Origin: Lojkania enalia
Lineage: Eukaryota; Ascomycota; Dothideomycetes; Pleosporales
Reading direction: 5' to 3'
Assembly (NCBI GenBank): GCA_010094045.1
Contig: ML986584.1
Span: forward strand, 682,001 to 746,000
Length of the DNA stretch: 64,000 bases
Below are positions 10,465 to 21,920 of the stretch, piece after piece. The notes beneath the pieces were generated by a model. It had not been told where the DNA came from, did no database searches, and saw nothing but the letters and a program-made list of their open reading frames with translations. The position numbers and the translations under genes were made by a program. How positions within the stretch are numbered: position 1 is the first letter of the stretch; each line of letters begins with the position of its first letter.

Positions 10465-12514
10465 ATGGATGAGAAAAAGGAAGATGTGCACCACGTCGAA
10501 GCCGTCGACAACTCGGAGCACCGGCCCACGCACGACGCTCACATCGTGCCTATACAGCAGGAGGCCCTCGAAGACGTCCAGCACATCAAGTTGTCCTGGA
10601 GGTCGTGGATTGTGGTCTTGATCACCTGTTTTGCGTATGCTACCCATCCTGACCCGCGGATGAACCACCACCTAACGCCACTGTAGGATCCTATCTCAAG
10701 TATTTGTGGTTGTGGCAGCCGGCAGCGTGATTGCCTTTATTATTCGCGATTTGGGAGAGCCTGCAATCGCGGGATGGATCATTCAGGTGCGCCTTCTCCA
10801 GATGCCCAAGCCTCGGAGGCCTCACTCACCATGACCAGGGCCCGCTGCTGATGCAGAGTGTGCTTTCTCCGCTCGTAGGAAGACTTTCCGACGTGCTTGA
10901 CCGAAAGTACATGGCCTCTATCCCGCCATTGATCGCTTTTGCCGGCTCCGTCGTCTGTGCAAAGGCAACTTCGATGAACATGCTCATCGGCGGAGGCATC
11001 CTGATCGGAGTTACACTTGCCACCATTGCCATTGTACAGTCGATCCCCTCTGAGATCCTGCCATTAAAGTATCGTGCCCTTGCAAATGGCTTCGCTTTCA
11101 TGGGTGGCGCCCTCGGGAGCCTGTGAGTGACATCGTTCATCGTCTTCTTATCCCGAGCTTATACAAGTATAGCACCGGTGGCCTCGGTGCGGGTGCCGTG
11201 ACAAATGCTGATCCAGGCGGTTGGCGGAATATCTTCTGGATGCAGGCAGCCCTCCACGGATTTACCGCGGTTGGACTCACGCTCTTCTACTGGCCGCAGA
11301 AGAAATCGGACTACCCTAGGATGAGTCTGAAGGAGTATATATGGGCCTGTGACCCGATTGGATCTATCCTGTTTGTCTCGTCGGCAACGTTAATGCTTCT
11401 TGCTCTGAACTGGGCTGGCGGAGAGTACGCCTGGTCCAGCCCACACGTCGCCGCTCCATTGGCTATCGGCCTAGGATTGCTGCTCATGTTTTGTCTCTAC
11501 GGTAAGCTTCGCACTCGACCCACACCCAGTATTTGCTACGCCGCAATTCTTAACTGTTAGTTAATAATATAAATACGTGTGCTGATGGACCTACAGAGTG
11601 GAAGGGCCGCAGCGACGGCATCGTTGCCCATGTCTTCTTCACAACCGGTCCAAACTTCTGGCTAGCAACTTTCGCGTTCGCAGTGGAAGGGTACGTTGCC
11701 CCTGCCCGCCCCTCCCCCCAAACACACCCAGAACTCAACTAACATTATCCTTAGCTGGATCTATTACTCGGCCGTCAACTCCGTCACTCCGCAAATCATC
11801 CTAAACCTCGGCTTCGAGGACAATGCGTGGGACATCTCGGTCCGCCAACTCTCGTACAAGATCCCGTCGCTCGTCTGCTGTCTTCCCATAACGCTCTACG
11901 CGACCTATTTCAAGGATATGAGGACCCCGCTCGTCGTCACGTTCGCGATTTTCCTAGCGGCGACTATCGGGTATGCGTGTATTAAGCCGACCTGGGACGT
12001 CGGCCAGATTGCTCTCACGGTGCTCACTGGAATCGGGACATCTGGTCCGCTCACATTGCTGGTTGCTTGTGTCCAGTTCTCTTCACCGCATGCTTTCCTC
12101 TCTACCGCCACCGGTCTCGCCTTCTCGGCGCGCGCTATCGGAGGCGCGTTTGGCTCGGCTGTCATCAATGCTGTCATCAACAGCCGTCTCAACTCGCACT
12201 ACGCGGATGATGTGTCCTCCGCCGCGGTCAAAGCTGGGCTTCCGCAGTCTTCGGCCCCGGCTCTGCTCGCGGCGATGAAGTCGGGGGAGGTGACTTCCGT
12301 ACCGGGCGCTTCGCCCGAGGTCCTGGCTGCGGCTTGGGACGCAAGTCACTGGTCCTACGCGCGCGCGTATCGGCTCGGATGGTGGTCGGTTGTGCCGTTT
12401 GTGGTGCTAGCGACAATTAGTGTGGCGTGTATGAGGGGCGTTAAGGAGTTGATGACGGAGAAGGTGGAGGCGACGGTTGAGCATGTTAAGGAGGAGGGGA
12501 AGACGGTTGTGTGA
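10465..12514 (+). CDS. MFS efflux transporter, TRI12-like (14 TM)
   Basis: Plasma-membrane major-facilitator transporter of the TRI12 (trichothecene efflux pump) family, probably a proton-driven exporter of toxins or metabolites. Six exons: 10465-10634, 10687-10786, 10839-11122, 11173-11501, 11597-11690, 11755-12514. Every junction is GT-AG and frame-consistent, giving 578 residues. An acidic, hydrophilic N-terminus (about 45 residues) precedes the first membrane helix (SWRSWIVVLITCFA). Hallmarks include the loop GRLSDVLDRKY after helix 3, AIVQSIPSEILPLKYRALANG, WRNIFWMQAALHG, YSAVNSVTPQIILNLGFEDNAW and LSTATGLAFSARAIGGAFGSA. The C-terminus (VKELMTEKVEATVEHVKEE) is also family-like. No trichodiene synthase or other pathway enzyme lies nearby, so a trichothecene role is not implied. 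Confidence 0.92.
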
Positions 12515-13489
12515 TGGGGTGTTTTATAGTGTTGCTGTCTATTGCGATGTGTAGTTGAGAATGATAATACTGTCTCGTAGATCACCCAATTTAAGTGTGT
12601 TGATGCTTTGTATGTCTGATACGCTCACTGGTATGCGAAAGCTATTGCTGTGAAGGCCACTAGATATTTACATCACAATGCAAAGAGAGAAGATATGATA
12701 GTATTAGCGAACGTTGACGTGACTGGCGGTTGTTCTTTCCTGCTTTGAACCCAGGCATTTTTATGTTTGAACACCCTTCTCTCAATACCAATGCCAACAC
12801 CAAGCAATGCCAGGATCGAGAAGAGAAGTGTGATATGGTGCGATGAGCTATGCGCTTGTTTTTGTTTGTCTGTCTGTTTTCGCTCTGAACTTAGACCCGG
12901 GCCCCTCCTTCGCTCAATACCAATACCAAGACCAAGACCAAATCAAACCACGAGTGATGAGCGAGCAATGCTTGCTTGTGACCGACTGACTGAGATCCTG
13001 TGAACTGGCTGTGATGCGTGAGATTTTGGCTTTTTTTTTTTGCGTCAATTCTGCTTCGAAGGAATGTGTAGAGTTTGTACATTCAAGAGTAGTGGCAGAT
13101 TTGTTGGACAAGCTGCTAAGGTGTGGTGGTGGGCTGTGGTGTGCGAAGCTTTGGTGCGGATAGCTTGTGTCGCGCGAATCTTTGGTTGAAGAATGGCTTG
13201 CGTTGAACAGAGCTTCAACTTGGTTCTCGGTTGCAGGATATTTGCGGCGAAGGTGTTTCGTCCTGATGTTCAGGCCATGTGACTGTTATGGCTGTTACTG
13301 TTGCATGGAGTAATACGGGCCCATGGTCCTGTTCAAAACTAGTCAGAATGTGCGAGCTGAGCGGGAAGGTAGGTAGCTTACAGCTCGTCGGACACATGTA
13401 TATGCTCCCTCATCTTTCTCACAAACACATTCTCAAACAAAATCTCTCACTCACTCTCGCACACACACGCGCGCACACACAGAAGTCGG
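12515..13489. other. Spacer with low-complexity tracts
   Basis: About 1 kb with no supported gene. It contains two related ACCAA/ACCAG-type microsatellite patches (about 12777-12806 and 12908-12945), a T-run near 13031 and an ACAC/GCGC dinucleotide tract at about 13458-13483 just before the minisatellite. Confidence 0.5.
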
Positions 13490-14040
13490 TGAAAGGCAGT
13501 CCTATGATTGACCTGAGGCTATATAGCCCGCCACATAGAGTGCTGCGGTAAAAATCCGAAGCGATTAGCGGAGCCCAGTGCCATGATTGACCTAAGGCTG
13601 TACAGCCCGCCACATAGTGCTGCGATGGAGGAATTGAATTAGTCGGTCGGGCGGGAGATCGAATCGGATGATGAGGTGGACAAAGTGCAGTTCTATGATT
13701 GACCTGAGGCTGTACAACCCGCCACATAGAGTGCTGCGATGGTGAGCCAAATTGAGTCGGTCGGCTAGTCGGTGAAGCACAATTCCATGATTGGCCTGAG
13801 GTTATAAAACTGGCCACAGAGGGCCGCATCGGCGGTCGAACTGGAATGGTCGGCTGGTCGGCTGGTAGGCGAAGTGCAGTTCTATAATTGACCCGAGGTT
13901 ATACAACCCGCCACATAGAGTGCTGCATTGGTGAGCCAAGTTGAAAGCAACTGGTGGTTGAAGCGCAGTTCTGATTGACTCAAGGCTATACAACCAGCTA
14001 CATGGGGCACTGCAGTAGAAACATATTTGGAGTCGGTGTT
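13490..14040. repeat. Six-unit imperfect minisatellite (80-112 bp units)
   Basis: A core reading roughly ATGATTGACCTGAGGCT, then CCGCCACATAGAGTGCTGC, recurs at about 13504, 13583, 13695, 13787, 13884 and 13971. Spacing is 79, 112, 92, 97 and 87 bp. Each unit is entered through a GAAG-G-CAGTTC-like lead. Units differ by substitutions and small indels; the first and last are the most divergent. On the minus strand the array stays open over several units and yields a periodic STLCGGLYSLRSII-like phrase. The unequal, non-triplet spacing argues against a functional repeat protein. Origin unknown. Confidence 0.85.
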
Positions 14041-15356
14041 GCGTGTCGTAGTTAAAGGTTAAGGACTTGGGGGGAACATGACCGACGCTCAAGCATGGGA
14101 TTTCAAAAAGTTGAGGTCTCGCTCATGCTACTCAAGTGAACGTTGGAGCTCAGATAGATGTCGATAACATAAGCCTGTTGTTGGTGAAGCCCACGTAAGT
14201 GAAACGTGATGTTGACATGGAGCTCATGGTGGGTGACTGAAGTCAAGGGAAGGTGGATTTAGTTGAGATTGAAGTTGGTAGGATTCGACAACATGATGGA
14301 CCTCAAAATTTTTGGAACCTAGGAGTTTCTATTGTGGGAAGATGGAAAGAAGATTAGAGGTGGTGGGGGAGTCCTTATAAACACCCAGGGGGAAGGTGGC
14401 CCGTGTACGTGATAACGGAGCACGTGATCTGAGTAGAAGGCCGTAGAAGGGCGGCAATGCAGTTCGACGGGGCACGGTGATGGCCGCGGAAGGTCGCAAA
14501 AGGTAACAACGGGGTACCTGGAGGCGGTGGAGGAGTCGACGAATGCTGTGGGATTATAGGGGTGCTATTTATGCAACAATAGTTCCCTTGATGTAGATGA
14601 GTAGTGAGTGTGAAGGGTAAATAACATTTGAGAGAGATGCTTGGGATTGAGTGATTCTAGGCGACAGAATGGGGAACCAAATGCCACAATACTTAGCCTA
14701 TATGGTCATTGCTGTGCAGGTTTCAGCCAGCCTTACTATTCCATGAAATACACTGAGGAATATTGTCTCACTGTTACGATCTTAGGACTAGCATATTTAT
14801 GTGAGACTGTATTTCGGGCTCGTTCTACTATGAAGAATTGATTTTCCGAGATTGAGATACCCGTGAGGGCAAAGTGCAAGTTTCGGACTAGCTAGATATC
14901 TAACAGTTAGCAGAGAGTTGATCAAGTGGCCGCGATATCCCATCGGCGTCAAATACCAACCGGACAATGAAATGGGTTCTTCTAGTAGCGAGGCCTTTAA
15001 TAAAAAAATTTTTTTTTTTTTTTTGGCAATGCACAGAGCGGAAGACATAACAGCAGGGCCATAGCACCTTGCACTTTTCATTTGGCACCTAGTCCATAAT
15101 ATTCATCATGCTAGCTAGCGTTATTTAGAGCTCCAAGGTCATGAGAATATTCTGCTTGCTCAAGCGAAATTTTTCTTGGTTTGAATTGGTATCGTAACTA
15201 CTACACAGAGATCAGAAATTGCCTTTAAGAACAGGGTCACGGCGCGCGTTCGAAATGGTTTTATTCTCGAAATATACACCCTATAGGGCACAAACGCAGT
15301 CTTGTTTATAGTTCAACGAGCGTCCTGATCCTCATTTATACCTGCGCAACGGCCCC
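14041..15356. other. Gene-poor spacer
   Basis: About 1.3 kb downstream of the minisatellite. It has G-rich plus-strand segments (about 14340-14560), a T-run of about 17 near 15008-15024 and no credible coding frame. It also includes the 3' flank of the secreted-protein gene. Not recognisable as an LTR or other named element. Confidence 0.4.
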
Positions 15357-15764
15357 CTACTGGCAAATAATAACACCATTGTTCAAGTTCACCAACCCAC
15401 CAAAGCTAACACTATTCCCGTTTGAGTTCAACGTTCCTCCAACCTGCTGCGTCGCTCCCGCGTCCCTGAAGACACGGCAGCTGCCAGACCCAGAAACAAT
15501 GTTCCCACGATTAGCCTGCACGGGATTTCCGAGGTTGCCAAAGTTGTTGCGGATAGAGACGCGGCTGCCATCGGCGGGAATATTGGCTTGGACTGCAGTG
15601 TCGTTGTCGTCTCGTGCAAGGAGCACACGGGTAGTGCCTAGAAGGTGAGCAACTATTGAAGGAGATGGTATCGAGAGCTTACGAGTCTGGCGCTGCTCGA
15701 CTTTGACGGGGTTAGCAGCAACAAAGGCAGCAAGGAGAGTCGTGAAGATGATAGCAGTCTTCAT
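15357..15764 (-). CDS. Small secreted protein
   Basis: Predicted extracellular protein of 120 residues from two exons, 15764-15683 and 15637-15357, joined across a 45-nt intron (GTAAGC..CTAG). The N-terminus MKTAIIFTTLLAAFVAANP is a clear signal peptide, with cleavage likely near residue 18. The mature part is short, Gly/Asn-rich and has two cysteines (GSGSCRVF and the C-terminal IICQ) that could form one disulphide. The intron is a multiple of three with no stop, so retention would insert 15 residues in frame. The start is the ATG before the signal peptide; the in-frame upstream ATG adds a Lys-rich leader that would spoil it. I know no named family; a secreted effector-like or wall-associated role is inference only. 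Confidence 0.72.
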   Translation of the reverse strand: MKTAIIFTTLLAAFVAANPVKVEQRQTRKLSIPSPSIVAHLLGTTRVLLARDDNDTAVQANIPADGSRVSIRNNFGNLGNPVQANRGNIVSGSGSCRVFRDAGATQQVGGTLNSNGNSVSFGGLVNLNNGVIICQ

Positions 15765-15894
15765 TATGCGGTTTTTTATTCTTTTTTTCTTTTTTTTGGG
15801 GCTAGATTCCACGGAACGTTAAGATAAAAGAGGTAGCTGCCTTTCTTGCAAAGACTATTGCCGGTAAAGCTTCTCCACCTCTTCAAGCTCTATG

Positions 15895-15905
15895 CCTTTT
15901 ATATT
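15895..15905 (-). promoter_or_regulatory. TATA box of the small secreted protein gene
   Basis: On the minus strand the string AATATAAAAGG lies about 130 bp upstream of the ATG at 15764. This is a near-consensus TATA element at a sensible distance and suggests a strongly regulated promoter. Confidence 0.5.
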
Positions 15906-16790
15906 CCTTGCCGACTTCATCTCGCCACGTAATCACTCAGTTATCACTTTCCTTTCTACGATACACTTTCCATTCCAGGTGGTTGTTGTAATGTACGATG
16001 TCAAGGAAACCTCAAAATAGCTCCCTGAAACACATCTGTCTCTCTTGTCTCTGGAAAGTGTATTTAATATAGTCGTCCGGGAGATGACTGCTGACCATTT
16101 CGCCCGGAAAACCCGATCACGAGGCATCATCAACATGGAAGTGTGGGGGAAGCAGGTGTAGCTGGCCGTCAAAAATAAACTCGTCCCGAAACATTACGGC
16201 TTACTCTGAGGTAAGTCTTAGCAGGGTTGTACGTTTTCGAGACAATTTCTCGACTGTCATGTGTTCGGGGCTCGGCGGGAGAGGTTTGTAGGGCTACGTC
16301 AGCAGTGATTGGCTAGGATAGATTAAAGGCAGACCCAATTGCTTACTGATCGAAGGAATCACAAATGCCCGCGCTGTTAGGTACGATGGTAATGAGTGAG
16401 CACAATGGCGGTCTAGACGGCCAGTGGAGACTTACACCTCAGGAAAGTAAATGAGCCTCGGCGGCTATGGAGATAGAATCGCACTTCAATCGCGATTCGC
16501 AAGATTATGGATGTCGCGTTAGAACACAAAGAACGGGGGTCACAAGGTTCCCTAGTATTACCGGCGGAAAATATAAAGGTCGTCGGCCGCTGGACAGGCT
16601 TTGAGTTAGTATCTTGTTATCAGTGATAGCGAACACGCCAGCTAGTACATGACGGACGGTACGGGCGACAAATATCTTCAATTTGGGCTAGGCGAATGCA
16701 ATTACTTGAGTTTCATTTATATTGTTACTTGTGTTCATTCTTACCTGTCCGTAACCCATGCATAATTCGCTATAAATCAACCTTGAATAA
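15906..16790. other. Spacer between secreted protein and repeat protein genes
   Basis: Promoter-side DNA of the secreted-protein gene plus the 3' flank of the GAEQDRY repeat gene. No coding frame, repeat or RNA gene that I can support. Confidence 0.4.
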
Positions 16791-17297
16791 TTATTTCTTC
16801 TCTGTCGCTTCCTTGATTGTACCTTGTATCGACTGGGTTGCATTCTCAACACCTCTTTTGCCGAGGCCGAAGTGGGAACCATATCGATCCTACGCAACGG
16901 TCAGATCGAAATAACGATGTTTAGTACTAGCAGCACGTACCTGTTCCGCTCCGACACCTTTAGCATTTGCCAATTGTTGCGCTCTCGCCCAGCCATCAGC
17001 ACCTAGCCCGAAATGAGAAGCGTGCAGGTCTTGCTCAGCCCCCGTCCCTTTGGCGTGCAGGATGCTCTCAGCAGCGGCCTTGACCTTTTCCGCGTCCAGG
17101 CCGAAGTGTGATTGATACCGGTCTTGCTCTGCTCCCGTGCCCTTGAAGTTCAGAGCGGCCTGCTTGACACGCTCGACTACGTCTTCCGGGATGCTGAAGT
17201 GTCCAGCATAGCGATCTTGTTCGGCACCAGAGCCGAATTTGGAGGCAACGCCTGCTGGCTTCGAGGTGGACTCGTTGGAGCTGCTGAGAGGATTCAT
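16791..17297 (-). CDS. Four-repeat GAEQDRY-HFGL protein
   Basis: Uncharacterised protein of 151 residues. Exons 17297-16941 and 16889-16791 flank a 51-nt intron (GTACGT..GCGTAG), phase 0. It consists of four tandem units of about 30 residues, each opening with G(T/S/V)GAEQD(R/L)(Y/H) followed by a (G/S)HF(G/S)(L/I) turn and an amphipathic Ala/Lys-rich helix. Unit starts are near residues 23, 53, 84 and 114. The fourth unit is completed only by splicing: the unspliced frame reads on into intron sequence, while exon 2 supplies DRYGSHFGL exactly in register, which confirms the intron. There is no signal peptide or membrane segment. The alternation of a short conserved turn with hydrophilic helices resembles LEA-like or other stress-protective proteins, but that is only an analogy. 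Confidence 0.82.
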
Positions 17298-20200
17298 ATT
17301 GTTGATTGGAGGTCGACTAGGGCTTGAAAGGAGAGATTGAAGGTTTTAGGAGATCCTGGCGGCACCCGGGACGATTTATTGGAGGAACCGCAGTGGAAAG
17401 AGGTGGGGTGAGCGTCATGGGCCATTTCATGAGCTATGACGTAGCTTCAGCCTCTCAATCGTGAGATCTGCGGGGCTCTCGAATTCCGTCGCATGACAAT
17501 AATGGAAAGCGAATAAGCGCTTTTCAATATCCCATCAGGGACCAGGCGATGGCGATGAAGCGGGGAGAAATGCAGAGTTGGATTAACACGAGGGGTTGCG
17601 AATAGATCTTGAATTGGATACGGACGGAGTACGGCGCGCCTGATTGGCTGGCCACAGCGATAACGATAACTCATGTTTCTCACTTCACACAAACTCTCAC
17701 ACTGAACCTCCATATTGCTGCACAATTTGGCACTATTCGCCTCTTCTAATTCTTCGAAGAGAGTCTATATAATGCAATTTGGTTCATTGTGTGAATCTGT
17801 CGGCACATGCCTCCCTATTCTTTCAACCAATCCTCCTCTGAGTATTTGCGCAGGATTCCATGGAAAAACATCTTATCCTAATTCTCCCTTCTCAGGATTT
17901 CGCGATGTATCTATAAATCCTAAGGCTCAATGACACGATCTGAAACAGACTCCACAGAGATCTCACGACTGAAGACCAGGCCTTTGACTGCGCCATACAA
18001 TTCCTCCTCCGGAATCTGCATTCGCGAAGGTTGAATTGGTCTGACAGCCATTGGTCTGCCACTGCATCGGGGGTAAATTATATCGCAAGGACTATGTGGG
18101 TGCTACGGCATCGTGTGCATTAGCCAAGATTGGCAATCGATCTGATTGGAAGTACCGGCCGCGTAGCGACTCTGCATGAATATGCGCACCGCAGTAGACA
18201 CAAGGCTGATAATAACTTGCCATTTTTATAATAAGACTTTAAAGCCTAGATAATACTCTTATATGAGTATCGCAAGTAGTAAGAGCTTAGTTGTACTGCG
18301 ACGGTAAAGACAGATTATACTACTATAAAAAAGGGCTCTCAAATTAAGCGCACAGTCGACGGAGCGGACGTAATTTATAGAGTAGGAAGGGTCCTGAATA
18401 TTTAAAAGTAGCTATAGTACACGGCTTATGCAAGATTATAGTAAGATCTTGACGTGTGCGCAAGGCTATAGTCGTTTGAAGTCAAAGCACTCATCATATT
18501 TTCCGGTATGGTGGTGGGTTTTCCGCGACCTAGGGATGAACGCTAGTTCCTACTCTTGACAGGATCTTAGTGGCTCAACAGTTGCCAGCTGCATCGAAAT
18601 TGGCACATTAAGAGAATGGCGCACTATCGTGATTGGTCATTTTAATAATCTTATTCTCTTTTATGTTGACTTCCAATGGTAAAATTGATTGATGATTCTA
18701 TCAGGCCTTTCCATCTAAACTGAACGAAAATTCCTGAATCTGGACTAGTAAGCCTAGAAGAAAAGCGTATATGATCTATTATCGGGCTCCTTCCTGTACT
18801 AATTTGAATCATTAATTTTGGCTCACTCTTGCTTGCCCGCTAAACTGAGCTAGGTCCATCCTCAGTTCCATATCGTGATACCACTTTTTGATATGTCTAG
18901 CAGCAATCTTAGTGGCTATGTTGCGTATCGTTGGTGGATGGAAAACCTGATGAATTCCCTAGGGTCTCCGGACGAGCTATCTACTACTGCTGACCAAACA
19001 TGTGATACTGGCTACATATAACTTGCCTTCAGTCCCTGTTAGCGGAAAACCGTAACAGGCGATGACTAAATCTTTCGCTTATCTAGGCGATTCAAGATGT
19101 AATAATACCTCATGAGCCTTCCGAAATATTCCGAGGGAGTTTTGTGAATCTCTGGCTTGTACCCGAACTCATTCTAGGCTTTATACATCTTTATAGAGAT
19201 TTCTTGCTCTCTTTTTGATTCATGTGCTCGGATTACAGTAATCTCAAAATTAAGGAGTGGGCGAATGATCCACCCGTCCGGGTCCATGCAGATTGAATGA
19301 GTATCCCTAATTTGATCGCCATGCCCTACCCGATTTTCTCTCTCGCAATTTGTATAGGCTGGTAGAAGAATGTGATGCCAATGGCGTATTGCAAACTAGA
19401 CGAACTATCTGAGCCCTCGGCGTATGCATAATATACAGTAGAATGAAAGGCAATTATCTCTAGGAAATTGACAGTTTTGATCACAATTCACGAAATTCTG
19501 ACGGCATACAAGGTGACCACAAAGGAAGTAGTGCTATTGTGAGTACTAATTGCTACAAGGCCAATTCTTAGATGCATCGGCGCGAACCTGTTGGTCACGG
19601 AAGCCATTATGCTAGCGTAAGCCGATAGATCTGAATCAACCTCAGGGGATGAGATGTCATCGTCCTTCAGTAGGTTCTCCTCATGCCTTATTTCCTGTAA
19701 AACATCCCATTGAGCTTTACTAGTCTGGAGATTGGGCTTTCTCTATTTTATGGCAAGCGTCTTTGAAGGGATAAACTGGCGACGTCCGATTAGTGGACGG
19801 TCCTAAGTTGTACCATCTGGTGTCTCAGTCTTCGGGGCTCCGGCTTTCTTGGCTTTGAGGTTTATGAAGTGATTGAAAATTGTGTATACTAGGATCGACT
19901 GTTGCAATTTGTAGATGTAATACGCAGACCAAAATTGATGCGAGGAGAATAAGATGATAGCAGAAACTTCTTATACTTCATTTGAACTGTCGTTGTTCTC
20001 GAACTAATCCATGGCTTCTGACGTTGCCAATACAGAGGATTGCTCTCTCTGCTAAAATTTCATGGCTATTTGCATCAGGTATTTTAAATTCCAGGATTGT
20101 GTTAGCATGTACAATCAGCTCCTTTTCTACTACATAATGCATTGTTCAGTGATAGACTATGTACAAATTTCATGGAGTCCTTCTATTTTTGATGTTCATT

Positions 20201-20559
20201 TGGCAAAAGGCTACAGCAACCGAGATGGAAAATTGCATGGCGTCTCTGGAATAAACAATCGTTCTTTCAATCACTCAATTTGTTGGCGTCACCGATCCCC
20301 GAGAGATTTTGCATCGCGTATTCGAAGCGTCCACGGGCTTGTAATTTTTCATTTACCTTTTACTTCGATTAGACAAGCTTTGCGATTCTGCTGAAGCATA
20401 AAGATGCAGCATTGTCTCTTTCTCACGCTTTTTTATTCAGTCTGTTCGCATGATCTTAATCTATCCTGCTTATCAATCTTGCACTACTCTTGTTCCCTTA
20501 TTAGAACACTTAAATGTTCCTTATCTCTTCTACATATCTTTTAGCTTTTTCTCTCCATT
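17298..20559. other. Gene-poor AT-rich stretch with a RIP-like island
   Basis: Over 3 kb with no supportable gene. The segment at about 18190-18480 is dense in TA-rich triplets (TAATA, TATAG, CTATA) with almost no open frame, as expected of RIP-mutated repeats. The remainder is moderately AT-rich with only short chance frames. Confidence 0.45.
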
Positions 20560-20926
20560 TCTGCCCTTCAACCTCCCAACTAGAGTGCGCCTCCACCTCT
20601 GGGGCAGCGAAAGCCCCACCAACGACTGCGGGCCCTACCAATTCGCTGCTTGGAGCAGCTGCTATCTGCTCTTCTACGACTAAGTTGATTGACGGGGCTA
20701 CTATCTGCCACACAGCAGTAATAGGCCAAGTCGGTGGCCTTTAGGTTGCGGAATATTCTATGTGCAAGGGGCTAACCCTCCCTCCGCTTTTAGTGCCGCT
20801 CAGATGGGATTCCCCCAGCCTATGTACACGCCGAATTGGTTCACAAATATCTTGCGACTATGCAACATAATGCAGGAGTTAGCAGTGGCAGAGGGCACGC
20901 CGTGGGCATGGTGATTAATGTTTAAC
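20560..20926 (+). pseudogene. Possible degraded coding fragment
   Basis: Two plus-strand frames look more protein-like than their surroundings. One at about 20583-20683 contains WGSESPTNDCGPYQF. Another at about 20746-20913 contains FYVQGANPPSAF and PMYTPNWFTNIL and ends at a TGA. They are out of register and there is no clear start. No family is recognised. This could be the remnant of a secreted enzyme or simply chance; it is listed so the stretch is not read as empty. Confidence 0.25.
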
Positions 20927-21920
20927 GTCCTTGGCGGCATCTGTAAAGGATTAGCGGCGTTTTTGGAACCGGGCTATCTATGGAGCAAGAGCCTTTCTGC
21001 TATGGATGGCATTGGCTTCCGACATGTTTCCACACGTGGCTAGTGTATAGAGTGCTTCACTGAAGGCTGGCCTGTGTCTTGATTGATGGCGGAAGCTACA
21101 GCGGCTGGGAATGTTAGTGCAGGTGGGGGGAGAGAATGATGATGATCGTCGGAGAATCAAATATCGCAAAGAGCTCATCGAACTCTGCGGGTACGAGTCT
21201 ATTCACGGTTGCCTATGAGCTCGGCCAGATTTTTTTTCCATTGAGACTCTTCCATGTTCGAAGGTCTGTCTTGAGGAAGAAGCGTCTTCAATTGCTGGTG
21301 TCAAGGGCGTCCTTTTTAGGTCATTCCATGCTACAATCATCAAGACTTCCTTAGGTAGAGCCGACCGATTGGGCCTGTAATTTCTTGTACATTCGTAAAA
21401 GCATCGGATAGATATTATATAATATTTGCCAATTGTATATAATTAAAGTGGGTAATTGGAGGCGCATATAATTGCATGCTTCAAACACTCAGTCGTTATG
21501 TATAAATCGACCATGAGTTAGACATATACTCTAGGCCGCCATACTATAGAAATTGGAAATGCTTGAAGTGATTCCCGAACACCCGATTGATTTTTTGCTC
21601 ACGCGGTCCCAAGTGTATGGTCATGTGCGATACTGTCTTCGGGCATCTTCGCGTAACCGGCCTCTACGCAGTATAATCTCCCTCAACCTCAACATGATCG
21701 TTCGTTATATCTTAGTTGACGAACTTCTGATCGTCAAATCACTTAATGAGCTGTTTGATAAGAAGTGGGTCTGCTATGACCATATCACCCATGGTATGAA
21801 AAGGGTTAGGGATGAAGCGCGCCAAGGCTTCTCGAGGCACCAGCAGAGGCGGCCGAGATTATCGAGTGCGCCCACCTTTACTGTACCTAATCATCTAAAT
21901 CTATAATAAGCCATCCTAGT
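20927..21920. other. Spacer
   Basis: About 1 kb, AT-rich around 21390-21500. A 117-codon open frame at 21553-21906 lacks any recognisable motif and I do not call it a gene. Confidence 0.35.

Noticed and set aside
10465..12514. A trichothecene or other secondary-metabolite cluster around the TRI12-type pump
   Set aside because: Neighbours are ORC5 and TAD3 on one side and gene-poor DNA on the other; no synthase or P450 is present.
13419..14092. Overlapping minus-strand open frames across the minisatellite as repeat-protein genes
   Set aside because: Unit spacing is not a multiple of three, frames switch between units, and no start or splice context fits; the frames follow from the DNA repeat.
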